Shown piece after piece: positions 7,621 through 16,001 of a DNA stretch of 64,000 bases; the first letter of the stretch is position 1, and each line of letters starts with the position of its first letter. Position numbers and translations under genes: made by a program. This stretch comes from a virus. The notes beneath the pieces were generated by a model. The model saw only the letters and a program-made list of their open reading frames with translations. It ran no database searches and was not told the origin of the DNA. The DNA lies in IMG/VR virus record IMGVR_UViG_3300019766_000011, positions 1 through 64,000 of that record; one strand, given 5' to 3'.

Positions 7621-10491
7621 TTAATGGCAATCTAACCAACTAAGTCCAATTTTGTACTCAGCATCTAGTGGACAGTTAAGTTCATAAAACTCACCAGCAT
7701 CTATAATTGATTGCTTCATCATTTCACCAACCATCTCTGCATACTTTGGATTACAATGTATTTGGCTCTCATCGTGGTAAGTAATAACAATCTCACCAAA
7801 GAAGTCATCAAACTCTTCACGGAACTCTTGAAGCTTTACAGCCTGAGTATCAAAAGCTTTCTTCATAACTAAAGCACCACCAGATTGACATGCCAAGTTA
7901 AGTGCAGCATGAACACCACGTACAGGCATCATACGTCCATCTATTGCTACTAAGAAACCTTGCTCTGCATCTTTCTGGATACGGTCAATACAATCACCTA
8001 AAGGTTTAAGACCCTTCATAATCCGCTCACGAATCTGAGTACCTATTACTGTATTCTGTGCTTCGATGAAGGTAATAGATTCCTTCTCAGCTCTCCAATG
8101 TGAAAGTCTCCAACCACCTCTAAGTTTCTCCCAACCATTATCCCAGAGATAGTCTTCATCAAACTCCCCACGGTTAAGCTTAGCAACAGACCCAAGTTTA
8201 CAATCACCTGCACCAAATATCAATGCGTACTCTACAGTTTTCGTATCTCCTCGTGTTTCAATCCATTCGTCAATAAGCTTCCAAAGGATTGTATGGAAAT
8301 CACCATCAGTTATCTCAAATGTAGTTTGTACATCATTCATCAAGTGAGCAAGTATACGTAACTCTAAACCACTAGCATCACAACCTATCTGAGCCATACG
8401 ACCTTTAACGTATGAAGTCATCACAAAATCAAGTTTAGGCTCACCCTTTTTATCAACTTCACCTGTGTCCACCTCTTTAAACTCGAAACGATCTACGATG
8501 GACTTGTTAAGTTCCACATAGTTGTTTCTCATTTCCTCAGTACCAAAGGTCATATCATAGCTCCAAGGCTCTACACGGTCATCTAGAGGCGCTACAAAGC
8601 ATCTACGCATCTCACGACCCCATCGTGCATCTACTGAAGGTACATTAACTACCCCCGCATGGCGACTACGGGCTGTAGGTGTCCCTTGTGGTGTATTCCT
8701 GCAAGTTATCTGTCCATCATCCCGGATAAGGTTCAACCAACCCTTTGTAGGGTCTTTAAAGTTCTTTATAGCTGTTCTACGAGCTGAATCTACAAAACGA
8801 TCTTGTACCTTCATGCCTAAGTCATTAGTCATACTATTGAAGGATGATTCTGTTAATTTAGGGTTACCTTTATCAGTAAACTCATCAGGTATCCATTCGT
8901 AATGTTTTAAGAAGAGGGCTTTAACCTGATTATTTGATGATAATTCATAAGGTAGATACTCAATTTTAGAGTAAGGCCCCACCACAACATCCTTTAATGG
9001 CTCACGTATGGATGTGTACGGGCCAATAATTGTTTCTTTGAGTAACCACTTAGGTACAGAGGTACGAAGCTCTCCAGCCTTCTTAGAGGCCGTTGTATCC
9101 TTAGTATCTTTAAGATGATCCCAATCTTTGAGAGCCATGCCAGCTTCACTAGCTAATTCTTCGATAAATCCTTCTGGATCATCTAAGTAATGGTTGGATT
9201 CTTTAGCCTTAATCCCAGCAGATTTTAACCAAGTTTTAAGGATACGTTCTGGGAACTCAAAAAGCTTCCTTGGCGGGAACATCAAATCCATTTGCTCCTT
9301 AGCTGTCATATACTTCGTGCCTGTAGAGAATGCTTTATCAAAGTAGTTCTGTACAAGTGCCTTCAACTCTCGATCTTGGCTATAAGGCATCAATGTAGGT
9401 TTACCATGACGGATATCGTCATTATCCCAATCCCACTCCATAGGCCAAAAAGCTTTTAGTTCTGTTACAGGTTCTCCGTTACTTTTTAATAAAGGATGGG
9501 GATCACCATACTCATCTAACTCCGTTACAATTTCAGTAATAGAATGACCCATATCTATTAATGGTTTAGATAAACCCACTTCCATGGATTCTACATACTC
9601 TTGATTATCAACTTTAGATGAGACAGCTTCACTAAATCGTAGAGGTAATTGAGGTAAAACTTCTTCGTCACACTTAGCAATTAGTGAGTCTAATTTATTA
9701 ACAAATCGAATAGCATGTTCTTCATCAAAACCACTACCAACTCGTTCAGCCCTTGCTATTATAGTTGAAGCACGATGCTCTATGTTTAAGGGATTCCTCC
9801 AATCAATACCATGGTGGATTTTATCAGCACCTATTTCATCAATAAGTTCTACGTAGGTCATTACATTGTTTTTAACATCATCACGTAGGCGTTTAACCAT
9901 ATCCATACTAAATACAGTCCAGTCCTCAATACCCGGCTTAGGCATACCATTACGTTCACCCCACGCTTCTAAACCATGAGGACCACCTTTAATTCCCTTA
10001 ACAGCTGGACGGTCTACGTATTGAGTACGAGACATTACAAGGGTATCTATAATCCTACGCTTATCGTTTAGTTCAAAACCTTTATACCAATCATAACTCA
10101 TTATCCGATTTAGTAATGGAACATCGTATTGAATAAAATTATGACCAATTAGAACATCACAACGATCCAAGTAGTTCTTAAGCATAGACATAGGAAATAT
10201 TTTAGTACCACTTGTTGCAGTCCTACGTATTCTGTCACCGTATTTCTTTAACATTTCCTCATCATAAAATTCAACAGCTTCCATGTCATCATGCTTTACG
10301 TCAAAATCAACAGCAGATGTAAAGGTGATTATCTTACCTGTAGATCGGCTTAATGGCCAACCTGATGGAGACACGTTAATAAACCTGACACACCAAATAC
10401 GATCAGCTTCAGGTTGTCCACGGGGAGTTAAGAATAAACCGTTTGACTCTAAATCTCCAAGTGCTCTAAACTTTTTCTTCTTAATTCCCAT
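7621..10491 (-). CDS. DNA polymerase, family A (T7-like), with 3'-5' exonuclease
   Basis: The 956-residue enzyme is longer than T7 polymerase (704). Exonuclease motif I is GDLESNG (D13, E15), with HNFIQYDVPLLNR as motif II. Palm motif A is DASGLELRILAHL (about 705), the O-helix is KTVEYALIFGAG (about 750) and motif C is YHDES (about 907). The O-helix keeps the T7-like Tyr at the sugar-sensing position but has Phe where most family A enzymes have the second Tyr. Extra sequence lies between exonuclease and palm (about 350-510) and holds two similar GPYT/GPYS segments. This is the phage replicase and may use the phage thioredoxin. Confidence 0.95.
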   Translation of the reverse strand: MGIKKKKFRALGDLESNGLFLTPRGQPEADRIWCVRFINVSPSGWPLSRSTGKIITFTSAVDFDVKHDDMEAVEFYDEEMLKKYGDRIRRTATSGTKIFPMSMLKNYLDRCDVLIGHNFIQYDVPLLNRIMSYDWYKGFELNDKRRIIDTLVMSRTQYVDRPAVKGIKGGPHGLEAWGERNGMPKPGIEDWTVFSMDMVKRLRDDVKNNVMTYVELIDEIGADKIHHGIDWRNPLNIEHRASTIIARAERVGSGFDEEHAIRFVNKLDSLIAKCDEEVLPQLPLRFSEAVSSKVDNQEYVESMEVGLSKPLIDMGHSITEIVTELDEYGDPHPLLKSNGEPVTELKAFWPMEWDWDNDDIRHGKPTLMPYSQDRELKALVQNYFDKAFSTGTKYMTAKEQMDLMFPPRKLFEFPERILKTWLKSAGIKAKESNHYLDDPEGFIEELASEAGMALKDWDHLKDTKDTTASKKAGELRTSVPKWLLKETIIGPYTSIREPLKDVVVGPYSKIEYLPYELSSNNQVKALFLKHYEWIPDEFTDKGNPKLTESSFNSMTNDLGMKVQDRFVDSARRTAIKNFKDPTKGWLNLIRDDGQITCRNTPQGTPTARSRHAGVVNVPSVDARWGREMRRCFVAPLDDRVEPWSYDMTFGTEEMRNNYVELNKSIVDRFEFKEVDTGEVDKKGEPKLDFVMTSYVKGRMAQIGCDASGLELRILAHLMNDVQTTFEITDGDFHTILWKLIDEWIETRGDTKTVEYALIFGAGDCKLGSVAKLNRGEFDEDYLWDNGWEKLRGGWRLSHWRAEKESITFIEAQNTVIGTQIRERIMKGLKPLGDCIDRIQKDAEQGFLVAIDGRMMPVRGVHAALNLACQSGGALVMKKAFDTQAVKLQEFREEFDDFFGEIVITYHDESQIHCNPKYAEMVGEMMKQSIIDAGEFYELNCPLDAEYKIGLSWLDCH

Positions 10492-10750
10492 TTGAAGATT
10501 CCTTAATTATCTCAAAGAAGTGGTGACCTTTAATTTCATCATTCCCTTTTAATCCAAACACTTCATAAAAAGAGTAATTATGAGGAGAACCCTTCTCTGA
10601 AGTAATCTCAAATGAGTCTAAATCAGTATCATACTCATATTGATAAACTTTTTCAACTTTATACTCCTTACCTACCACTAAAGCAGGTCCCGAACCATCC
10701 TCCATCTGACAGTCATCTATAGCTAGTAGTTTAGTTCCTATTTTTAGCAT
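10481..10750 (-). CDS. Hypothetical protein, 89 aa
   Basis: Beta-rich small protein of a type common in phages (IGTKLLAID..., GKEYKV, then an SH3-like ending). Its stop lies 11 bases inside the start of the polymerase gene, so the genes may be coupled. AGGAGGT precedes its ATG. Function unknown. Confidence 0.72.
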   Translation of the reverse strand: MLKIGTKLLAIDDCQMEDGSGPALVVGKEYKVEKVYQYEYDTDLDSFEITSEKGSPHNYSFYEVFGLKGNDEIKGHHFFEIIKESSNGN

Positions 10751-10758
10751 AATACCTC

Positions 10759-10980
10759 CTACATTCTAAGTTTAAGTTTAATATCCGTAGCTACAAAAGA
10801 CTGTAGCTTATTTATTTCCCCATCTGATATTAATCCTATATTAGATGGGTAACCATTGTCAATTAATTGTCCAACTTCTTCAATAATTTTAATAGAGTAT
10901 GTACTAATAACCGAAGGAGTTATACCTTTCTTCAATAAACAAGAAGCTACACCTACACGCCACTGTTTTAAATCAATCAA
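10759..10980 (-). CDS. Hypothetical protein, 73 aa (TTG start)
   Basis: The only start that fits the GGAGG site at spacing 6-7 is a TTG at 10980, which overlaps the end of the upstream gene. Helical protein without a recognised family. Confidence 0.6.
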   Translation of the reverse strand: MIDLKQWRVGVASCLLKKGITPSVISTYSIKIIEEVGQLIDNGYPSNIGLISDGEINKLQSFVATDIKLKLRM

Positions 10981-11227
10981 AGAAAACCTCCTTTAAGTGA
11001 TTAGCGACATTTAAAGGACCCATTAGTGCTACATGATCTACAGGTAGCATAGGCTGCACAATCGCTGGATGGAAGTTACCATGAAACATATCCATCATAA
11101 CCTCTTCCATCTCTTCAGCTTCAGATCCTTTCATATTTGTTAGCTTGTCTACATTAACTCCTGCCTTAACTAACTGAGTCTTAACTTCTGCCATCCAACA
11201 GTATAGGTGCCATTTTGATAACTTCAT
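10973..11227 (-). CDS. Hypothetical protein, 84 aa
   Basis: ATG at 11227 (MKLSKWHLY) overlaps the helicase stop as TAATG, with GAGGAAC upstream. The earlier in-frame start at 11257 lies inside the helicase gene and lacks a site. Met- and acid-rich centre (EAEEMEEVMMDMF). Unknown function. Confidence 0.7.
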   Translation of the reverse strand: MKLSKWHLYCWMAEVKTQLVKAGVNVDKLTNMKGSEAEEMEEVMMDMFHGNFHPAIVQPMLPVDHVALMGPLNVANHLKEVFFD

Positions 11228-12345
11228 TAACGTGTTCCTCTTCCAATTAATAAACATTTACGACTAGCACGAGTGATAGCAGTATACTTCCAACGGTTAT
11301 GTTCTTTTAAGTTAGAACCCGGTAAACGTTCCTCAATAATTACAACATTAGGATACTCGCTACCTTGGCTTTTATGAACTGATAAGCAATACCCAAAATC
11401 AAAATAAGCCCTACGTTTATCCGGATTTTCAGGAACCTCTCCATTAAAAGTATTTTTATCTACAATAAGCTCAAAACTCTCTTCGTATCCATCTGGTTTA
11501 AATTTGATAGATATCGTGCTTACATTAACTTCTAGTATCTTTTCAACTGTACCCGTCATTCCATTATTAATTAGCATATCTCGATTATTTTTAAGACAAA
11601 CTAAACGTTCACCTTCCTCAGGGATATCACCCTCATAACCACGGTACTCCCTAATCTGTCTATTAACTCTATGTCGCGTTCTATTAGTTGCACATAAAAC
11701 AACATCAGCCCAATTTAAGGTTTTAATGTTATTAGATTCCTTCTTTGGGAATTGACAGAAATCTTTACCAATTTTACCCATTGGAATTTTCTCATTCTGC
11801 CTGCACATTTGAGAGGCTATGATGATCCCGCTAGAAGCTTCCTGACGCATGATTTCATCTAGGTTAATATGAGGACGTGCCATAATATTAGATCCACGAG
11901 AACCACCCACTGGATCAAGCTGACCTTTATCACCAACATATATAATTGGAATACCAAATGATTCTAAATCTCTTCGTATATCAGGATCGGCCATACTAGC
12001 CTCATCGACTACTATTAATTCGATATCATCAAGATCTTCTTTAAGTTCTTGTCTCACATTAAAATCATCATCAATATCATAATCATAAATAGAGGAGTGG
12101 ATGGTATGTGCATTCATTCCTTTAGATTTCATAACCTGTGCTGCTTTACCAGTGTAAGCACAGTATAAAATATTATTAGGCTTATAACCAAGGTCTTGAG
12201 ATATAACATGGCTTAATAGAGTGGTCTTACCTGTACCAGCGTAACCTCCTAGAATAAAAGGTTCCCTCATAGGGCCTTTAGACCAATCTATTAACATTGT
12301 TCTAGCTATCCCTTGTCGTTTTGTAAACGAGATTTCATCTAACAT
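11227..12345 (-). CDS. SF1B DNA helicase (Dda/RecD-like)
   Basis: 372 residues with helicase motifs in order: Walker A GGYAGTGKTT, Walker B VVDEASM, motif III YVGDKGQLDPVG, motif V SVHKSQGSEY and motif VI TAITRAS. This is the size and pattern of T4 Dda-type 5'-3' helicases. It probably remodels forks or removes proteins. No DnaB- or gp4-type ring helicase is seen in this window, so this could also be the main fork helicase. Confidence 0.9.
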   Translation of the reverse strand: MLDEISFTKRQGIARTMLIDWSKGPMREPFILGGYAGTGKTTLLSHVISQDLGYKPNNILYCAYTGKAAQVMKSKGMNAHTIHSSIYDYDIDDDFNVRQELKEDLDDIELIVVDEASMADPDIRRDLESFGIPIIYVGDKGQLDPVGGSRGSNIMARPHINLDEIMRQEASSGIIIASQMCRQNEKIPMGKIGKDFCQFPKKESNNIKTLNWADVVLCATNRTRHRVNRQIREYRGYEGDIPEEGERLVCLKNNRDMLINNGMTGTVEKILEVNVSTISIKFKPDGYEESFELIVDKNTFNGEVPENPDKRRAYFDFGYCLSVHKSQGSEYPNVVIIEERLPGSNLKEHNRWKYTAITRASRKCLLIGRGTR

Positions 12346-12353
12346 TTTACCTC

Positions 12354-12836
12354 CTACTTTTTAACAAGAGTTAAGTGTGCTCTTGATTTGATTGGTTTTA
12401 TCTTAGGATTAAATCCTACTATTTTTAAGTTTTTACTACTTAATAAAGGTTTAGGTTTCTCTAAATTATCAGAAACAATTGAAGTATCTTCTTCGTAATT
12501 ATCTTCCCTATCATTGTAAGTCATATCACCTATAGGAAACGAAGAATTAGCTGGATCTTCCTTGGCGTAGATCACTTCTAAAGACTCTAAAGGACAATAA
12601 ATACTATAAGGGACACCACTAAAACGAGCTGTGAATGACATAACTTTACTATTTAATTTAAAATCAATAACAGCCGATGATGACACATTGAAAATAATAC
12701 TTCCATCTTGAATTAAATGTTCAGGAACTATCACATCTTTGACATTACAATTTACTAAGATATAAGGTGTAAGGTTATTCTCACAGATCCATTGAATATG
12801 TGCATTAGCATAGAAACTTGTTAGTGGCTTATACAT
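12354..12836 (-). CDS. sspB: SspB-like ClpXP specificity adaptor
   Basis: The 160-residue product follows E. coli SspB (165 aa) along its length. It has an N-terminal helix and LTPYILV; then VPEHLIQDGSIIFNVS, where SspB has VPMEYARDGQIVLNIA; then SFTARFSGVP for FNARFGGIP; then LEVIYAKEDP for LAIYAREN. An acidic linker with EEDTSI leads to a C-terminal RAHLTLVKK resembling the SspB ClpX-binding tail RPALRVVK. Known SspB binds ssrA tags and RseA and tethers them to ClpX. The ATG at 12836 has GGAGG six bases upstream; the longer ORF start would overlap the previous gene more and lacks a site. It lies between the helicase and small genes in the replication operon. The comparison sequence is from memory. 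Confidence 0.9.
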   Translation of the reverse strand: MYKPLTSFYANAHIQWICENNLTPYILVNCNVKDVIVPEHLIQDGSIIFNVSSSAVIDFKLNSKVMSFTARFSGVPYSIYCPLESLEVIYAKEDPANSSFPIGDMTYNDREDNYEEDTSIVSDNLEKPKPLLSSKNLKIVGFNPKIKPIKSRAHLTLVKK

Positions 12837-13170
12837 TATGAGCCTCCTCGTTATTATGTTCAGATAAAAATCGTGCCATTCCAATATAAATAGCTAGAAT
12901 TATTGTAGAACTAGTGAATGGTTCTATCGAGTACCTGTGTAAAAAAAGAGAAGAACTTGTGTATCCTAATTCAATAGCAAGTATAGTAATAGCTTCAGGC
13001 AAGTGCTCCGTCAAAGCTTTTAATTCTTCAGTACATCCATTAGGATTACCCAACTCTATCTGAGAAAGATGATGTTCTATAGATATTCTACTATTAAGTT
13101 TTATACCTTTTAATTCGCAATAATTACGTATTAAATTAATATTACGATCTTTTATAGGTGCTTTAATCAT
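12829..13170 (-). CDS. Hypothetical protein, 113 aa
   Basis: Helical protein with a moderately hydrophobic C-terminal stretch (STIILAIYIGMARFL) that could be buried helix or a membrane segment. Overlaps the sspB-like start by 8 bases and the upstream gene by 4. No family recognised. Confidence 0.68.
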   Translation of the reverse strand: MIKAPIKDRNINLIRNYCELKGIKLNSRISIEHHLSQIELGNPNGCTEELKALTEHLPEAITILAIELGYTSSSLFLHRYSIEPFTSSTIILAIYIGMARFLSEHNNEEAHNV

Positions 13171-13391
13171 TTAACACCTCCCTCATGGCTAACTATGTGA
13201 CAATAAATTACATCTGTGTAAGAGTCTGGTAGACTTAATTCATCCAAACTATTAGCAATACTATTTCGTGTAAGTTCGTCTTGTTTTTGTAAAGCCTTAC
13301 GGATACGATGTTCTACAGCACCACGATTATTAGGAGAAATAACATCTTCTAAAATTTCTACAACAGCTTTAGCTCTTTCTAGTACGTTCAT
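13167..13391 (-). CDS. Small helical protein, tandem paralogue 3
   Basis: 74 residues starting MNVLERAKAV behind AGGAGGT; the longer frame would lie inside the previous gene. Contains ALQKQDELTRNSI, which aligns with LLLEQDRITREAC and LLKEQHELTKKQC in the next two upstream genes. The three form a diverged tandem family. Function unknown. Confidence 0.7.
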   Translation of the reverse strand: MNVLERAKAVVEILEDVISPNNRGAVEHRIRKALQKQDELTRNSIANSLDELSLPDSYTDVIYCHIVSHEGGVK

Positions 13392-13651
13392 TTGATACCT
13401 CCTTGGTAATTCATAAGAGCCTCTTGAGTGTCTATAACTTCTAAACAACCACCAGTTTCGGTAGAGGTTGGTAAATTATTAATTAAAGTACAGCAAGCTT
13501 CACGAGTGATTCTATCCTGTTCCAATAGAAGAAGTCTTAGACCTTTCTTTAAACCGTCTATCAGATACCCCGGTACTTGAGACATAGCATCGTCTTGTAT
13601 CCCTTCCTCATTGTAAATGAAGTTCTCGATACGTTTATTTAAAGTACTCAT
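13388..13651 (-). CDS. Small helical protein, tandem paralogue 2
   Basis: 87 residues with LLLEQDRITREACCTLINNL, sharing the EQ-x-x-T core with both neighbours. ATGA-type overlap with the downstream gene. No recognised domain. Confidence 0.7.
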   Translation of the reverse strand: MSTLNKRIENFIYNEEGIQDDAMSQVPGYLIDGLKKGLRLLLLEQDRITREACCTLINNLPTSTETGGCLEVIDTQEALMNYQGGIK

Positions 13652-13890
13652 ACTAATTCAACTCCTTCAATTATCTTCTTAGAATACTCAAAAGCCAACT
13701 TTCCATGTGGCTCTTTTAATTTAGATAATTCATTTATGCATTGTTTCTTAGTCAGCTCGTGCTGTTCTTTAAGAAGATGACGGACACTTTCCTTAAGAAT
13801 CCTTAATTTATAACTTTCTAACTTATTTGTAAGTTGTGAGATACTTGAATCCCTTCCAGCCCACTTTGATATACGTACCGCTATTTGCAT
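13648..13890 (-). CDS. Small helical protein, tandem paralogue 1
   Basis: 80 residues with VRHLLKEQHELTKKQC. Overlaps the primase end by 10 bases and the next gene by 4. It looks like the first of three tandem duplicates and is predicted to be mostly helical. Confidence 0.7.
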   Translation of the reverse strand: MQIAVRISKWAGRDSSISQLTNKLESYKLRILKESVRHLLKEQHELTKKQCINELSKLKEPHGKLAFEYSKKIIEGVELV

Positions 13891-14804
13891 TTGATAGCTC
13901 CTTTCAAGATTTCGTAAACAGTATCATGACCACCACCGTTAAGCAACTCATCATTTGCATCTTTTCCAGATTTAGAAATAATAGGTATTAACTTATCCCC
14001 TAGTAGTTCCTTCATGCTCTCAATACACTTCAAACCAACATCATCATTATCACCCCAAAAGATTACTTTAGAATGGGATTCTACAAATTCAAGGTTATTA
14101 ATAATTCCTTGAATTGACCCACCTGTAGGCAGGCTTACCACTCTGCACCATCTTCCTGTTTTCAGTTTCAAGGTTTCTAGCACCGTTAATGCATCAGGTT
14201 CACCTTCTGTAACAATTAGATAGCCCTTATTGGGTAAAGCTTCAGCCTGCCTTTGTAAATAAAGTTTACTACCACGAGTGCCACCTATCACAAACATTTG
14301 CTTCGGTAATATTCTAACTTTAAAACCACTGAGAACCGATTCAATGTATGTATCATCTTCTTCATCTATACCTTCCCGGCTATAGTACTCAAATAGTACA
14401 GCTTCGAGTGTTCCGAAGTAAGGCGACCCTCTCATTCTCGTACCAGAATATCTCATGGTACGGGTACTTATTCCTCTCCAAGCTTCCATGTAAGGAAAGC
14501 CTTTAGCTTGTTTCAATCTATCTTGTACATAACGCTCTGGTAGCTCCTGTGAGATCATTTCAGGAGACAGTACACCGTCAGTAACCCCAACTATGTTATC
14601 GACCTCCTGTGGGCTATACCAAGTACTACAGGACCAGCAATACCCAGATAAAACACCAGAATCATGAGAATGAATCTCTACAGCATCTGATGATGTACAA
14701 CCTTTACCATCTGGATCATGACAAGGGTTATTAACACTAACCCTTTCACTGTTACCAGAGAAAAGATCATCTCTATGTGTTTTAATCGGTACTGATATTG
14801 CCAC
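13881..14804 (-). CDS. DNA primase (zinc-finger plus TOPRIM), T7 gp4 primase-half-like
   Basis: 307 residues. An N-terminal zinc-binding region has PCHDPDGKGC and GYCWSCSTWY (four Cys). TOPRIM motifs follow: VTEGEPDAL (catalytic Glu), FWGDNDDVG (metal Asps) and KDANDEL. The protein stops where T7 gp4 would continue into its helicase domain, so it is primase only. The start is GTG at 14804 behind GAGGAGT, giving MAISVPIKTHR, the N-terminal motif also seen on the exonuclease, SSB and polymerase-like proteins. Confidence 0.88.
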   Translation of the reverse strand: MAISVPIKTHRDDLFSGNSERVSVNNPCHDPDGKGCTSSDAVEIHSHDSGVLSGYCWSCSTWYSPQEVDNIVGVTDGVLSPEMISQELPERYVQDRLKQAKGFPYMEAWRGISTRTMRYSGTRMRGSPYFGTLEAVLFEYYSREGIDEEDDTYIESVLSGFKVRILPKQMFVIGGTRGSKLYLQRQAEALPNKGYLIVTEGEPDALTVLETLKLKTGRWCRVVSLPTGGSIQGIINNLEFVESHSKVIFWGDNDDVGLKCIESMKELLGDKLIPIISKSGKDANDELLNGGGHDTVYEILKGAIKCK

Positions 14805-14806
14805 GT

Positions 14807-15007
14807 TTACTCCTCGAAATTAGGTTCTAACTTAACACGTTCAAACATCTTATCACAAATTTCTTTACCATGTGTATGTACTATTTTATTCATTTGAACT
14901 CTTGCAACATTTCTAAGGTATGTTGGACTTCCTGAATCCATGTAAGCTTTAAAAAACTCTTGGTACAACTCTTCTGTATATCCTTGTTTTTCCTCTTGTT
15001 CAGTCAT
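14807..15007 (-). CDS. Hypothetical protein, 66 aa
   Basis: Acidic helical protein directly upstream of the primase. ATG has a GGAGCG site and the gene overlaps the upstream hydrolase by 4 bases. Not recognised. Confidence 0.66.
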   Translation of the reverse strand: MTEQEEKQGYTEELYQEFFKAYMDSGSPTYLRNVARVQMNKIVHTHGKEICDKMFERVKLEPNFEE

Positions 15008-15786
15008 AAGTAATTACGCTCCTTTTTGTATCTTTCCAACATTTGACCATACCCAGTTATACCTACTTCATTCATAAGCTCTCGCTTAATGTAATCAGCC
15101 TCAACCTTTTCAAAGTAGTGACCCTGACTCATAGTATTCATTTCTACAAAGATCTCGTAGTGCTCCTCTGAATAAGCCTTAGGCCATACTACTTTTTTAT
15201 CTTTTTCTTCTAAAGGTTTACGGAATGTGTGTCCTTTAAACACTATAGTAATCACAGTACGATCCATCCAACCTTGTGAGACTTCATGCTGCGTATAATA
15301 AAGAGCATTACCAGATAAGTTAAGTCGAATAGCTTCTGGCTCATTAATAATACGTGAAGCCATTTCATATGCCATCTCCATAGACTTAACCTCACTAGGT
15401 AGATCTGCATTATATACTTCAGGTAAGCCATCACAGTAATAAGAGAATGCACATAACCAAGGCCTTGTATCGTCACGACTAGGCTGGTGTATCACACCAC
15501 AATAACTATCAATATTACGAAACTCATAAACTTTATCTTCTACCCGTTCACGAATAACTTCACCAACTAGGAACATACCGATCTTACCGTCACCACGAGC
15601 TTCATAAAACATAGCTTCTGCTAAACAATCAATACCTCGCTGTGCTTCCATACTCTCATGGAAAGATTTAAAGTTATCAGCTTTACTATTACTAGCTCCT
15701 ATGACAAGTAAAAGACCTAGCAGCACTAAAGCCCACCATGGTGTTTGTGGTTTATTTTTGTAATTATAGAGTTTAGTTGAATTCAT
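15004..15786 (-). CDS. SleB-like cell wall hydrolase with N-terminal membrane/signal segment
   Basis: 260 residues. Residues about 17-35 form one hydrophobic segment (WWALVLLGLLLVIGA) ending SNSKADN, so it is either a cleaved signal peptide or a signal anchor. The catalytic region has CLAEAMFYEARGDGKIG, VIRERV, CGVIHQ and FSYYCDG, the pattern of Hydrolase_2 (SleB/CwlJ) cell-wall hydrolases, with the EAR glutamate as likely catalyst. I take the ATG at 15786 (TAATG overlap with the upstream gene). It is placed in the replication operon, far from the holin, so its timing is probably not that of the main endolysin. Confidence 0.82.
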   Translation of the reverse strand: MNSTKLYNYKNKPQTPWWALVLLGLLLVIGASNSKADNFKSFHESMEAQRGIDCLAEAMFYEARGDGKIGMFLVGEVIRERVEDKVYEFRNIDSYCGVIHQPSRDDTRPWLCAFSYYCDGLPEVYNADLPSEVKSMEMAYEMASRIINEPEAIRLNLSGNALYYTQHEVSQGWMDRTVITIVFKGHTFRKPLEEKDKKVVWPKAYSEEHYEIFVEMNTMSQGHYFEKVEADYIKRELMNEVGITGYGQMLERYKKERNYL

Positions 15787-16001
15787 TATTGAGTATTCTC
15801 CCCTAGAGTGCATAAATCGTGATGGTAGTGTTCCATAGCTTCCTTCCGATTGCAACGGTTAATTAAGTGTGCACATTTTTCACAATAATACTTACATGTG
15901 CTGTGATTATAGTATATAGCACTGCTAGACTTTTGGCAAGCAGTACGATTGCATTTACCACCAAATACACCCTTACTTTCAGAAGGTTTTAAATTAGTCA
16001 T
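15786..16001 (-). CDS. Zinc-finger-like Cys-rich protein, 71 aa
   Basis: Contains CNRTACQ then YYCEKCAHLINRC, a spaced set of Cys/His residues typical of small phage zinc-binding proteins. Overlaps the upstream gene by 8 bases. Role unknown. Confidence 0.75.
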   Translation of the reverse strand: MTNLKPSESKGVFGGKCNRTACQKSSSAIYYNHSTCKYYCEKCAHLINRCNRKEAMEHYHHDLCTLGENTQ

